Positions 7,122 through 15,813 of a DNA stretch of 23,563 bases are shown one piece after another. The position numbers and the translations under genes were made by a program. The notes below the pieces were generated by a model. The model was not told where the DNA came from. It ran no database searches and saw only the letters and a list, made by a program, of their open reading frames with translations. Each line of letters begins with the position of its first letter. Position 1 is the stretch's first letter. This DNA is from an uncultured Polyangiaceae bacterium. Lineage in GTDB: Bacteria > Myxococcota_A > Polyangia > Polyangiales > Polyangiaceae. The DNA lies in contig CALKVR010001203.1 of the NCBI GenBank assembly GCA_938004815.1, positions 1 to 23,563 on the forward strand, in the 5' to 3' direction.

Positions 7122-8132
7122 CTACTTCATGCCGTGGTGCGGGTCGCGCATCGGGCCGTCGCTCGGCTCGACGTAGCCGGAGATGTCGCGCTTGTACGCG
7201 TTGTTCTGCGCCTCGAGCACGTTCTCCATCGCGCCCGCGGCGAGCGCGAGCGTGCCAGGGGTTTTCTCCGTCGCGGCGACCTTGGCCTTCTCCACGAAGG
7301 TGGTGAGGGCCTTCGGCATGAATGCGCCGTAGGCGTCGCCCTTCAGCGCCTTCACGGCGGCCTCGATCTCGGCGGTGGCGGTGGTGACGTCGGCGAGCGC
7401 CTTTTCGACGTCCGCGGCGTCCTTGCCCTGGGCGAGCAGCTCGAACGCGGCCAGGGCTTTGTCGATCGCGGCCTGCGACTTCTGCGCCGGCGCAGCCTCC
7501 CACTTGGAGGGGAACGCCGTCTTGTACGCCGCGAGCGCGTCACCGACCTGCTTGGTCACGGCGTCGAGCTTCTCGAACGCGGCCTTCATCGTCTTGTGGA
7601 GCTCGCGGCCCTTCTCGAACTTGTCCTTCTCGTGCTCCTTCTTGCCGTAGTAGTCGGCCGCATCCACGAGAGCCTGACCGAGGGGCGGCCCCACCTCGAC
7701 CGCGGCGTCGAGCGCCTTGTCGAGCTCCTCGTGAGCGGGCTTGTCGGAGGACCCGGCGGCGTTGCACACCCGCGCGAGGCGCTGGTAGACGAACGCCGGG
7801 TTGCCCGACTTCACCTCCGGTGTTCCGAGGTCGGGGACCTTGGGGCCGGGCCGATCCTTGCCCAGGCTCTTGTCGACCGCGCCCTGCGCGAACTTCAGCG
7901 CGACGAGGCCGATGTAGCAACGCTCCGCGTGGTAGCTCTTCATGATCGACGGCTCGGCCTGGCGCTTCGGCCGCGACGGCTGAGCGGGCCGCCGCTGGCT
8001 CCCGGCGGGGCGGACGCCGGACGCGGCGCCGCCGGTCGATGCCGGCGCACCGGACGCGGGGGCGGGCTCGGTCGACTTGTCGGAGCAAGCCGTGACCACC
8101 AGCGAAATGGCGAGGAGACAGGTCGTGCGCAT
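7122..8132 (-). CDS. DUF3829 (YiiG-like) lipoprotein (336 aa)
   Basis: The start at 8132 gives MRTTCLLAISLVVTACSDKS, a short signal with lipobox VTAC at Cys16. Longer frames to 8504 run through the promoter and the divergent acyl-CoA dehydrogenase gene and are rejected. A Pro/Ala/Ser-rich linker (about 20-65) follows. The helical body starts with IMKSYHAERCYIGL and contains ALVDAADYYGKKEHEKDKFE followed by KGRELHKTMKAAFEK, which is the hallmark region of DUF3829/YiiG proteins. The remainder is amphipathic helices rich in Ala, Lys and Glu. The function of the family is unknown; a cell-envelope location follows from the lipobox. It is divergent from the acyl-CoA dehydrogenase gene with 64 bases between the starts. 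Confidence 0.82.
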   Translation of the reverse strand: MRTTCLLAISLVVTACSDKSTEPAPASGAPASTGGAASGVRPAGSQRRPAQPSRPKRQAEPSIMKSYHAERCYIGLVALKFAQGAVDKSLGKDRPGPKVPDLGTPEVKSGNPAFVYQRLARVCNAAGSSDKPAHEELDKALDAAVEVGPPLGQALVDAADYYGKKEHEKDKFEKGRELHKTMKAAFEKLDAVTKQVGDALAAYKTAFPSKWEAAPAQKSQAAIDKALAAFELLAQGKDAADVEKALADVTTATAEIEAAVKALKGDAYGAFMPKALTTFVEKAKVAATEKTPGTLALAAGAMENVLEAQNNAYKRDISGYVEPSDGPMRDPHHGMK

Positions 8133-8196
8133 CGCGCCCGGAACTCTATCAGGTCGGGCGAAACGCGGCCGTGGTATAGGCGACCGAATAGTCACA

Positions 8197-9345
<1,149 letters not shown>

Positions 9346-9481
9346 CAGCGCCGACGCGGCGGCGCCGCCGCGTCGGCGCTTGGGCGGAAGTGCGGCCCGG
9401 CTGTCGCCCAAATTCGTACCCGGCATCGAAAAGACGCGCGCGGTTCGAAGGTGCGTACGTACGCACCTCCGCACCCCGAGG
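9346..9481. terminator. Convergent gap with three stem-loops
   Basis: Between two converging genes there are three structures. The first is a perfect 34-base palindrome at 9347-9380 that begins AGCGCCGACGCGGC (17-base arms, two bases after the dehydrogenase stop). The second is TTGGGCG (9380-9386) pairing with CGCCCAA (9405-9411) over an 18-base loop. The third is the perfect 20-base palindrome AGGTGCGTACGTACGCACCT at 9449-9468, 13 bases beyond the methyltransferase stop. No T-tracts follow. The first probably terminates the dehydrogenase transcript and the third the methyltransferase transcript, each working in both directions. Confidence 0.7.
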
Positions 9482-10261
9482 CTACGGGATGCCGCCCACG
9501 TCGCCGATGGGCGGGGGCGTCGCGACGACGAGCCGCAGCCCGACATCGAGCGCGTCGAGGGCTCGCAGGTGACCGTGGCGCTCATCCCAGAGGCCGCTCG
9601 CGAGGTCGCGAGATACCTCGGAGACGACACGGTCGACGACCTCGGCCGACATCCGCGCGAAACCCGAGGTAGCCGCCCGAGCGTCGGCATCGAGCACCCG
9701 CTCGGGGTGAGCCCAGAAGGAGCCGAGGTTCCAGTCGGGCGTGTCGCGCGGGATGGGGACGGTCTCGGCCCGGACGGCGCCGCCGAGCCAACGCGCGAGC
9801 TCGGCCGGTGACGGGAAGATCTGCCGATCGAGGGCCGCGACCTCGGGCAGATAGTCGGCCATCAACCACATCGCGCCGCTGACAGCTGCGTCATACGTCA
9901 GGATGACGACGGCGCCTCGCGCCACCCGCCGAAGCTCGCGCACGCCTCGTTCGCGATCCGCGTCCCAGTGGTGGACGCTGAGCACCGACATCGCGGCGTC
10001 CACGGACCGGTCGCGCAAGGGGAGGCTGCCTGCCGACGCTCGAATCGAAGGGGCAAGGTCGAGCGGTCGCTGCGCCGCCATCACGTCGCTCGGCTCGATC
10101 GCGACCACGTAGCGATCGCGAGGCTCGTAGGCGCCTGCCCCCGCCCCGACGTTCACCACCGTCCGCGCGTCGCCGAGCGCCGCGTGGATCTGCTCGCGAA
10201 AGCCAGCGTCTTCTCGCCGCGTCCGCGCGTAGCCGTGGCCGATCCGATCGTAGCGCGTCAT
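9482..10261 (-). CDS. Class I SAM-dependent methyltransferase (259 aa)
   Basis: The start at 10261 gives MTRYDRIGHGYARTRREDAG, the typical opening of the UbiE/methyltransferase-11 type. The frame to 10366 adds a 35-residue stretch with no supporting features. Motif I is VVNVGAGAGAYEP (residues 35-47), the glycine-rich SAM loop. VVAIEPSDVM (52-61) carries the acidic residue at the end of strand 2. SVDAAMSVLSVHHWD (86-100) is the motif II/post region, and GAVVILTYDAAVSG (116-129) continues the sheet. The substrate is not indicated. It is divergent from the DUF502 gene with 95 bases between the starts and ends in a palindromic terminator. Confidence 0.85.
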   Translation of the reverse strand: MTRYDRIGHGYARTRREDAGFREQIHAALGDARTVVNVGAGAGAYEPRDRYVVAIEPSDVMAAQRPLDLAPSIRASAGSLPLRDRSVDAAMSVLSVHHWDADRERGVRELRRVARGAVVILTYDAAVSGAMWLMADYLPEVAALDRQIFPSPAELARWLGGAVRAETVPIPRDTPDWNLGSFWAHPERVLDADARAATSGFARMSAEVVDRVVSEVSRDLASGLWDERHGHLRALDALDVGLRLVVATPPPIGDVGGIP

Positions 10262-10356
10262 GGGTGGTGCACCGGGCGCATGGGGACCCGGGTGTAGAGA
10301 CGACGAGCGGCGCAAACAAGGCCTGACGCTCGGCGTTGTGCCGTACGCTCCGGCGC

Positions 10357-10974
10357 ATGCGCACACCGCGGCGGTCGCCCGTGAAGTGGTTCGTCGACAA
10401 TTTCTTCAAGGGCTGCCTTCTGCTCGTGCCCATCGCGGCGACGGTGTGGCTGGTTTGGACGGTGTTCGTCGCACTCGATCGTCTCTTGCCGACGCCCGTG
10501 CCGGGGCTCGGCATCGTCGTCGCCGCGGTGATCATCACGTTCATCGGGTTCGCGACGAGCAACGTGGTCGGGCGGCAGCTCGTGCAGGGCTTCGAGAGCG
10601 TCCTCGAGCGGCTGCCGATCGTGCATCTGCTGTACGCGTCGCTGAAAGACCTGATCGACGCGTTCGTCGGCAACAAGAAGACGTTCGAACGCCCCGTGCT
10701 CGTGAAGCTCGACGAGCAAGGCGGCGTCGGCGTGCTCGGCTTCGTCACGTGCGACCACTTCGACGACCCCGCGCTCGCGGGCTACGTCTCCGTTTACCTG
10801 CCGCAGTCGTACAACTTCGCGGGCAACTTGATCGTCGTCCCGGCCGCGCGCGTCACGCCCCTGCAGACCGAGGGCGCCGCCACCGTCACGTTCATCGTCT
10901 CCGGCGGCATCTCGGGCATGAACGCGGCCAAGAAGTACCTGGAAGATACGGCGCCGATCTCACGCCGGGCGTGA
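10357..10974 (+). CDS. DUF502 family membrane protein (205 aa)
   Basis: Two membrane segments are evident after a basic N-terminus: FFKGCLLLVPIAATVWLVWT and LGIVVAAVIITFIGFATSN. After these come the conserved DUF502 stretches LPIVHLLYASLKDLIDAFVG, then GFVTCDHFDD and VSVYLPQSYNFAGNLIVVPA, ending with VTFIVSGGISG. Length fits the family. The function is unknown; DUF502 proteins are inner-membrane proteins. The ATG at 10357 is preferred over 10336; a GTG at 10381 is also possible because the conserved part starts there. It converges with the His-tailed lipoprotein gene with 14 bases between the stops and no visible terminator. Confidence 0.88.
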   Translation: MRTPRRSPVKWFVDNFFKGCLLLVPIAATVWLVWTVFVALDRLLPTPVPGLGIVVAAVIITFIGFATSNVVGRQLVQGFESVLERLPIVHLLYASLKDLIDAFVGNKKTFERPVLVKLDEQGGVGVLGFVTCDHFDDPALAGYVSVYLPQSYNFAGNLIVVPAARVTPLQTEGAATVTFIVSGGISGMNAAKKYLEDTAPISRRA

Positions 10975-10988
10975 CACCCGCGCCGCGA

Positions 10989-11510
10989 TCACCAGTGGTG
11001 GTGGCAGTGGTAGTGAGGCGGCGGGATCGGGTTCTCGCGGTCGGCTCGCTCGCGCGCGGCCTCGAACGCCTTGCCCGCGACGGTGGCGAGCTCGGCGGAG
11101 GCGGCGTCCAGGCGCTCACCCGCAAAGTCGACTTGCTCGTTGCTGACCCGCTCGATCGCTTGCCCCTCCGCGTCCTCGGACTTGCAGACGTAGCGCATGC
11201 TGGTCAAGAGCTCGTGCAGCTCGTTCACCGCGCGCCCCGCATCGGCCACGGCGGCCCCGCATGGCCCGCTCGCGACCGCGCCCCTGCACGTGGCCGAAGC
11301 GGCGGTGATGCGACCGAGCATGGCCCGCGCTTCGTCGACCTGCTCGGCCAACGCTCGGTAGCGCGCCGCCATGACCGGCGTGGAGCCGGGAGGTGCGGCG
11401 ACGACGGGCCACGCCGAGGAGCGCTGCGGCTCGGCCGCGCAGCCGGCAGCGGACAAGGCAGCGGCGAAGCACCAGAGAGGAGGGAGGCCAGCGCGATCGA
11501 CGGAGCCCAC
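10989..11510 (-). CDS. Lipoprotein with His-rich C-terminus (173 aa)
   Basis: It starts with GTG at 11510. A signal-like stretch (LPPLWCFAAALSAAGC) ends in a probable lipid-modified Cys24. The body is mostly helical (YRALAEQVDEARAMLGRITA, then VADAGRAVNELHELLTSMRY, then AGERLDAASAELATVAGKAF), suggesting a helical bundle or coiled coil. Three internal cysteines (ATCRG, GPCGA, YVCKSE) could form disulfides. The last residues read PPPHYHCHHHW, a compact cluster of His and Cys able to bind a transition metal. No family recognised. It is the last gene of a minus-strand run, 37 bases after the sugar dehydrogenase gene, so the two may act together in the envelope. Confidence 0.65.
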   Translation of the reverse strand: MGSVDRAGLPPLWCFAAALSAAGCAAEPQRSSAWPVVAAPPGSTPVMAARYRALAEQVDEARAMLGRITAASATCRGAVASGPCGAAVADAGRAVNELHELLTSMRYVCKSEDAEGQAIERVSNEQVDFAGERLDAASAELATVAGKAFEAARERADRENPIPPPHYHCHHHW

Positions 11511-11547
11511 GGTTGGTACCCATCACTACGCGCGCGCAGCCGAAATG

Positions 11548-12780
11548 TCACCGGGGCACGAGCTCGAGGATCTGCCCCTTCGACTCGTCGGTGGCGACGA
11601 AGATCGTGCCCGCAGGCCCGACGCGCACGTCGCGGATGCGCGCGCGGTTCACGAGCAGGCGCTCCTCGCCGACCACCTTTTCGCCGTCCAAGGTGAGGCG
11701 CGCGAGGTGCCGCCCCGCGAGCGCGCCGACGAATAGGCTGCCCTTCCACGCGGGGAACGCGGCGCCGTCGTAGAACGCCGCGCCCGAGGGCGCGATGACG
11801 GGGTCCCAGTAGTAGAGCGGCTGCTCCATGCCCGCTTTGCTCGTGAGGCCCTCGCCGATCTTCCCCCCTGAGTACTCGATGCCGTAGGTGATCGTCGGCC
11901 AGCCGTAGTCCTTGCCCTTCCGAGCGATGTTCACCTCGTCGCCGCCGCGGGCGCCGTGCTCGATCACCCAGAGCTCCTTGGTCTCGGGGTGGAGGGCCGC
12001 AGCCTGGATGTTGCGATGTCCGATCGACCAGATCTCGGGGAGCACGCCCTCTTTGCCGACGAAGGGGTTGTCGGGAGCGGGCGAGCCGTCCGGGCGAAGG
12101 CGAACCACCTTTCCCAGCGTGCCGTCGAGGCGCTGCGCCTGTTGACGCCCCTCGATGATCGAGCGCTCGCCCAGGCCGATGAACAGGTTGTTGTCGGGGG
12201 TGAAGACGATGCGCGAGCCGAAGTGCTTGGATGAGTCGAGGGTCGGCATCTGACGCCAGATCACCTTGACCTCATCGAGGCGAGGCGCACCCTCGAGGAC
12301 CAGCTTGCCCCGACCGAGGGCGGTGCCGTTGCCCCCCTCGCGTGGCTCGGCAAACGTGAAGTAGACGAAACTGTCATTGGTGAACGTGGGCGACACCGCG
12401 ACGTCGAGGAGCCCGCCCTGGTCCTCGGCCGCGACCTTGGGCAGGCCCGCGAGCGGCTCGGACTTCGTGCCATCAAGGGCGATGAGCCGGAGGCGGCCGG
12501 GCCGCTCGCTCACCAGCATCCGCTTGTCGGGCAGAAACGCGAGCGCCCAGGGGTGCTCGAGGTCGCCCGTGACGACACGGACGTCGAAGGCGACGTTCGC
12601 GGTTCGATACGGCGCGCGCGTCTGGCCGGTGAACGCGGGCTTCTGGTCGGGCGCGTTCGCGTCGGCCGTCTCGAGCGACTTGCCCGGCACCTGGTTGCCG
12701 GGCCCCTTGGCCGAGTCGCCGCAAGCCGCCGCGACGGAGACGATCGAGAGCGTGAGCGCGGCGCGGGCCAAAGCGGTCAT
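11548..12780 (-). CDS. PQQ-type glucose/sorbosone (aldose) dehydrogenase lipoprotein (410 aa)
   Basis: The signal peptide ends in VAAAC with Cys20 as the lipid anchor, followed by a short linker to about residue 60. The beta-propeller of the GSDH/YliI family follows: FDVRVVTGDLEHPWALAFLP (65-84) is the family's opening, DQGGLLDVAVSP (120-131), HFGSRIVFTPDNNLFIGLGE (186-205) with the His and Arg placed as in the PQQ site, LPEIWSIGHRNIQAAALHP, then GGDEVNIARKGKDYGWPTIT. Known relatives oxidise aldoses using PQQ and pass electrons to an acceptor in the periplasm. Substrate and acceptor are not determined here. The start is five bases after the upstream gene, so the two are certainly in one transcript. 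Confidence 0.9.
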   Translation of the reverse strand: MTALARAALTLSIVSVAAACGDSAKGPGNQVPGKSLETADANAPDQKPAFTGQTRAPYRTANVAFDVRVVTGDLEHPWALAFLPDKRMLVSERPGRLRLIALDGTKSEPLAGLPKVAAEDQGGLLDVAVSPTFTNDSFVYFTFAEPREGGNGTALGRGKLVLEGAPRLDEVKVIWRQMPTLDSSKHFGSRIVFTPDNNLFIGLGERSIIEGRQQAQRLDGTLGKVVRLRPDGSPAPDNPFVGKEGVLPEIWSIGHRNIQAAALHPETKELWVIEHGARGGDEVNIARKGKDYGWPTITYGIEYSGGKIGEGLTSKAGMEQPLYYWDPVIAPSGAAFYDGAAFPAWKGSLFVGALAGRHLARLTLDGEKVVGEERLLVNRARIRDVRVGPAGTIFVATDESKGQILELVPR

Positions 12781-12785
12781 GGGGC

Positions 12786-13301
12786 TCAGCGGCGCCCGCG
12801 CGACGACGGCGCGCCGGGCCGAGCCGCGCTCGCGGGTGGAGGCAGAGGCACGGGCGGCAGCTTCTCGACGAGCCGGTCGCCTTCACACTCCGCCAGGATG
12901 CCCTCGTTCGTGATGGGATCGATCGCGAGCACGCGCCGGTGCCGGTGCAGGAACCACGTGTCTCCACGCGGCTGCTCCAGCCACGCCCGCAGGTAGCGAA
13001 ACCCGTGCTCCAGGGCGAAGTCGCGGGCACGTGGGGCGAGCTCGCTCGGCACCGCGCTGACCCACACGTGCCAGTCGCTCTCGGATCGACACTCGATGCC
13101 CGCAAACGAAATGAGCTCGGCATCGAGCGGCACGGCCTGCGGGCGCGCGTAGAACGAGATGCCGAGCAGGTCGAACTGCCGGGCGCCGGCCAGCGTCTCG
13201 GAGAGCAACGACGCGCTGAGCGCGTAGGAGGACCCCCGCGAGATCTGATCCCGCGAGCGCGTAGGGATCATCTTGGTCTCGTCACCCGAACGGTTCGCCA
13301 T
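12786..13301 (-). CDS. Unknown protein in the exported-protein operon (171 aa)
   Basis: It begins MANRSGDETKMIPTRSRDQI and lacks an obvious signal peptide or membrane segment. The middle (YALSASLLSETLAGARQFDL, then LDAELISFAGIECRSESDWH and HVWVSAVPSELAPRARDFAL) looks like one alpha/beta domain. It is followed by DTWFLHRHRRVLAIDPITNE and a Pro/Ala/Arg-rich tail. No family recognised. It sits nine bases after the IgGFc-binding-type gene and five bases before the sugar dehydrogenase gene, so it is a co-transcribed internal gene. A cytoplasmic protein in a run of exported proteins could serve in their regulation or assembly, but that is only a guess from position. Confidence 0.7.
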   Translation of the reverse strand: MANRSGDETKMIPTRSRDQISRGSSYALSASLLSETLAGARQFDLLGISFYARPQAVPLDAELISFAGIECRSESDWHVWVSAVPSELAPRARDFALEHGFRYLRAWLEQPRGDTWFLHRHRRVLAIDPITNEGILAECEGDRLVEKLPPVPLPPPASAARPGAPSSRGRR

Positions 13302-13310
13302 GCGTCACTG

Positions 13311-15080
13311 CTACTGCGGAACCGGCGGCACGACCACCGTGTTGATGGAGTCGACGGCCATGCCGGCAGGGTACCCGTAGCTCGCGTAGGAGTCGTACCC
13401 CCAGACGGTGAGGCCGAACGGCGCGGGTGATGTGGCGGTGTGCTTGCCGTTGTCGCACCCGTTCATGCCGATGAAGTTCTCGGTCAGCTTGATGCGCGCG
13501 ACCTCGTAGAGCCCGCCCCCGCCGACCGGCGTCCAGCCCGTGACCGTGCCCATGCAGTCCAGGCTGACGTCGTGGAAGATGCCGCCGCCGTCCTTTTTTC
13601 GGACGAACACGAGCGACGTGTTGCCGTAGGTGGGGTCGGTCGCGAAGAGATACGAGTTGAGGTACTGCGCCGGCGGCACCAGGTTGACGTACTCGGGGTC
13701 GCCCACGCCGGTCGAGGTCGTGCCGCCGCCCGTCATGTACGTCGCGACGTAGAACGGATGCGTCTCGTCTTGGCTGCGCACCGAGAACGCCTGGTCGGTG
13801 AAGAACACCGCCACTTGGCCCTGGTTCAGCGTGGCGGGCGCGCCCGGCGGCATCGGATCGTAGGTCAGCGTCGTGCCATCGACCATCCCGACGATCATGT
13901 AGGGCGCCTGGTCGTCGAACGCGCCCTGCCGCGGTGGGTAGCGCGCGCCGAGGTACTCGGTGCCCAGGGTCTGCACCGGCAAGATCTGCTGGTGGGCCGC
14001 GTCGCAGGCGCCCTGACCGTCGGGGATGTTCATGCAGCTCGCGCCGCCCCAGACACTGACGGGCTTGTCAGATTGGAGGACCGAGCCGGCGAGCCGCTCG
14101 AACTGCAAGAACTGCGCGACCTGCCCGCGGTTCAGCGTGAACGTCGACGAGGTGTTCGCCGTCATCGTCGGTAGCCCCGCGCCGCCCGTCACGTTCACCG
14201 TCGGCACCATCGTGATCATCGTGTTGTCCTCCGACGCGACGATCTGCGTGAAAGGCTGCCCCGCCGACGCCGTCCAGGCATCCGCGGTCACGAAATTGTT
14301 CCCCCACGTGGGGGTCGGCAGGAGCAGCGTCGCGCTCGACACGTAGCTCGCGGCCCCGCCCCACGGGTAGACGTCGTACATGACCACCGGCGCCGTCGTG
14401 GCGATGTGGAACGCGTTCGAGAGCCCCGTGAAGTCGAGCTGCGTGTTCTGGAGCAACGCCGGCTGCACCCCCGCCGGACAATCCACCTGATAGATGTCGC
14501 CCGACTCGTAGCTCGACAAGAACAGAATCCCGAGCTCGCCCGCCGGCAACTGCCCTCCGGGGGCGAGCTGGTAGGTCAAGCCGGCGCCCTGCCCCTGCGG
14601 GATGTAGAGGTGGTTCGCCACGTTGAGCGTCATGCCGGCGAACTCCGCCGTCACCGTCACGGGGCTCGTCCACGTGTTCGCCACCATGGCCGCGAAGCAC
14701 CCGCCGCGCGCCTCTGCGATGCAGGCCGGCGTCACGCTGAAGAAGTCGCACCCGATCGTGCTCTTGTTCTCGGTCGCGGCCGTGCAGGCCGGCACGCACG
14801 CCCCGCTGGGGCTGCAGCCCTGGTCCGGGGGACAGGCCTGAAGGATGTTGCCGTCACAATCGATGACGTTGTGCAGGTCCGACGAGCAGGTGATGCAATC
14901 ACTACCGGTGCCCGAGCTGCCGGTGAAGTTGCCCGTCGACCCTCCGTCACCGTTCCCTGACGACGGAGCCAAGCCTCCCCCACCCGTCCCCGCGTCGTTC
15001 CCCGCGGAACAACCGCCGGCGACAGAGAGCCCAGGCACGGCAGCGACGACGAACGCGGCAAGCAAAGGACGGGCGCGCAT
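13311..15080 (-). CDS. IgGFc-binding-type exported lipoprotein (589 aa)
   Basis: A signal peptide ends in SVAGGC (Cys24, a somewhat loose lipobox), followed by a Gly/Ser/Asn/Thr-rich linker to about residue 58. A short Cys-rich segment (SDCITCSSDLHNVIDCDGNI, then LQACPPDQGCSPSGACVPAC) comes next. From about residue 105 the protein has the repeated beta-strand pattern of the IgGFc-binding N-terminal domain family, including AFHIATTAPVVMYDVYPWGG, then LQSDKPVSVWGGASCMNIPD and the ending PFGLTVWGYDSYASYGYPAG. The name comes from animal mucin-like proteins; myxobacterial members are many and uncharacterised, and immunoglobulin binding should not be assumed. It probably heads, or is second in, the minus-strand run. 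A 93-base gap separates it from the Cys-repeat gene. Confidence 0.83.
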   Translation of the reverse strand: MRARPLLAAFVVAAVPGLSVAGGCSAGNDAGTGGGGLAPSSGNGDGGSTGNFTGSSGTGSDCITCSSDLHNVIDCDGNILQACPPDQGCSPSGACVPACTAATENKSTIGCDFFSVTPACIAEARGGCFAAMVANTWTSPVTVTAEFAGMTLNVANHLYIPQGQGAGLTYQLAPGGQLPAGELGILFLSSYESGDIYQVDCPAGVQPALLQNTQLDFTGLSNAFHIATTAPVVMYDVYPWGGAASYVSSATLLLPTPTWGNNFVTADAWTASAGQPFTQIVASEDNTMITMVPTVNVTGGAGLPTMTANTSSTFTLNRGQVAQFLQFERLAGSVLQSDKPVSVWGGASCMNIPDGQGACDAAHQQILPVQTLGTEYLGARYPPRQGAFDDQAPYMIVGMVDGTTLTYDPMPPGAPATLNQGQVAVFFTDQAFSVRSQDETHPFYVATYMTGGGTTSTGVGDPEYVNLVPPAQYLNSYLFATDPTYGNTSLVFVRKKDGGGIFHDVSLDCMGTVTGWTPVGGGGLYEVARIKLTENFIGMNGCDNGKHTATSPAPFGLTVWGYDSYASYGYPAGMAVDSINTVVVPPVPQ

Positions 15081-15173
15081 ACGATCGAGGCTATCGGGAT
15101 CGACCGGGCCTGAGAACCCACGCGCGCCTGTCTCGGCCTTACTTGTCGAGCCGCGCCGGGCTCCGTCCCCGAC

Positions 15174-15650
15174 TCAGGGGCACGTCACCGTCGTCCCGTT
15201 GATGGTCGGCAGGCCGGCGAGACCGCAGAGCACCTCGCAGCCGTTGCCGAAGTTGCAGTTGGTGACCGTGCAGCCGGCCGCGGGGCAGGTGACGTCGCAG
15301 TCTGACCCGGCACAGTCGACCGCGCAGGCGGCCGACGAGCTGCACTCCACGTCGCACGTGGTGTTGGCGTTGCAGTCGACGGTGCAGTCGGCGCCCGCGC
15401 CACACTGCATGTCGCAGTCCGGGCCGGGGGCGCACGTCAGGTCGCAGTCCCCGTTGTCGGCGCAGACGCAGTTGTTGCCGTCGCACGCGAGGGCACCGCC
15501 GCTGCCGCTGCTCGCGTCGCTCGACGACTGGTTGTTGCCCGAGCCGCTCGAGGCCTTGCTCGAGCCCGTCGTCGCGCCGTCACCGTCCACGACCACGCAG
15601 GCGGCCACGCTGACCGCGAGAACCAACGAGAGACCCTTCATCCAACTCAT
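15174..15650 (-). CDS. Cys-x3-Cys repeat lipoprotein (158 aa)
   Basis: The start at 15650 is preceded by GAGGAG (15657-15662 on the minus strand) at a good distance; ATG at 15641 is an alternative. The signal LSLVLAVSVAAC has its lipid-modified Cys at residue 18. A Ser/Gly/Asn linker reaches about residue 50. The rest is a tandem array of about eight units, each C-x3-C followed by four to six residues: DCDLTC, DCDMQC, DCTVDC, TCDVEC, ACAVDC, DCDVTC, GCTVTNC, GCEVLC. The period is close to ten residues, with about 20 cysteines in the mature protein. This suggests a narrow disulfide-stacked solenoid or a metal-binding rod. I do not know a named family. It ends at VTCP, 93 bases before the IgGFc-binding-type gene on the same strand. 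Confidence 0.8.
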   Translation of the reverse strand: MSWMKGLSLVLAVSVAACVVVDGDGATTGSSKASSGSGNNQSSSDASSGSGGALACDGNNCVCADNGDCDLTCAPGPDCDMQCGAGADCTVDCNANTTCDVECSSSAACAVDCAGSDCDVTCPAAGCTVTNCNFGNGCEVLCGLAGLPTINGTTVTCP

Positions 15651-15813
15651 GACAAGCTCCTCTTTCCGACGCCGGCTCGAGGCCGCGTCCGCGAGGGCTC
15701 ATCGCAAGAGGCTTGCCGCGCTCCGAATGGGCGAATCCGCGGGATTCACGGGAGACTCTGGGCCGGGGTGCTGCATCGACCCCGCAGGTAGCGGGGTCGA
15801 CGCCGCGCTCGGC
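15651..15813. other. Promoter-side gap with two inverted repeats
   Basis: This 163-base gap is the leader of the Cys-repeat gene and the end of the NtrC-type gene, both on the minus strand. It holds the ribosome-binding stretch (15657-15662), a small inverted repeat GAATCC-GCG-GGATTC (15733-15747) that could be an operator, and the terminator-like hairpin listed separately. No gene is evident. Confidence 0.5.
15776..15800 (-). terminator. Hairpin after the NtrC-type regulator gene
   Basis: TCGACCCCGC (15776-15785), loop AGGTA, GCGGGGTCGA (15791-15800) form a perfect 10-bp stem. It begins 13 bases past the stop of the minus-strand regulator gene. No T-tract follows, as is common in very GC-rich genomes. 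Confidence 0.7.

Noticed and set aside
6349..7176. Plus-strand open frame of 275 codons across the low-GC island
   Set aside because: The minus-strand frames have lipoboxes, overlapping start/stop junctions and disulfide-type cysteines; the plus frame has none of these.
14301..14314. Perfect palindrome CCCCCACGTGGGGG
   Set aside because: It lies inside the IgGFc-binding-type gene, where the reading frame (PTWGNN) explains the bases; there is no reason to call it a site.
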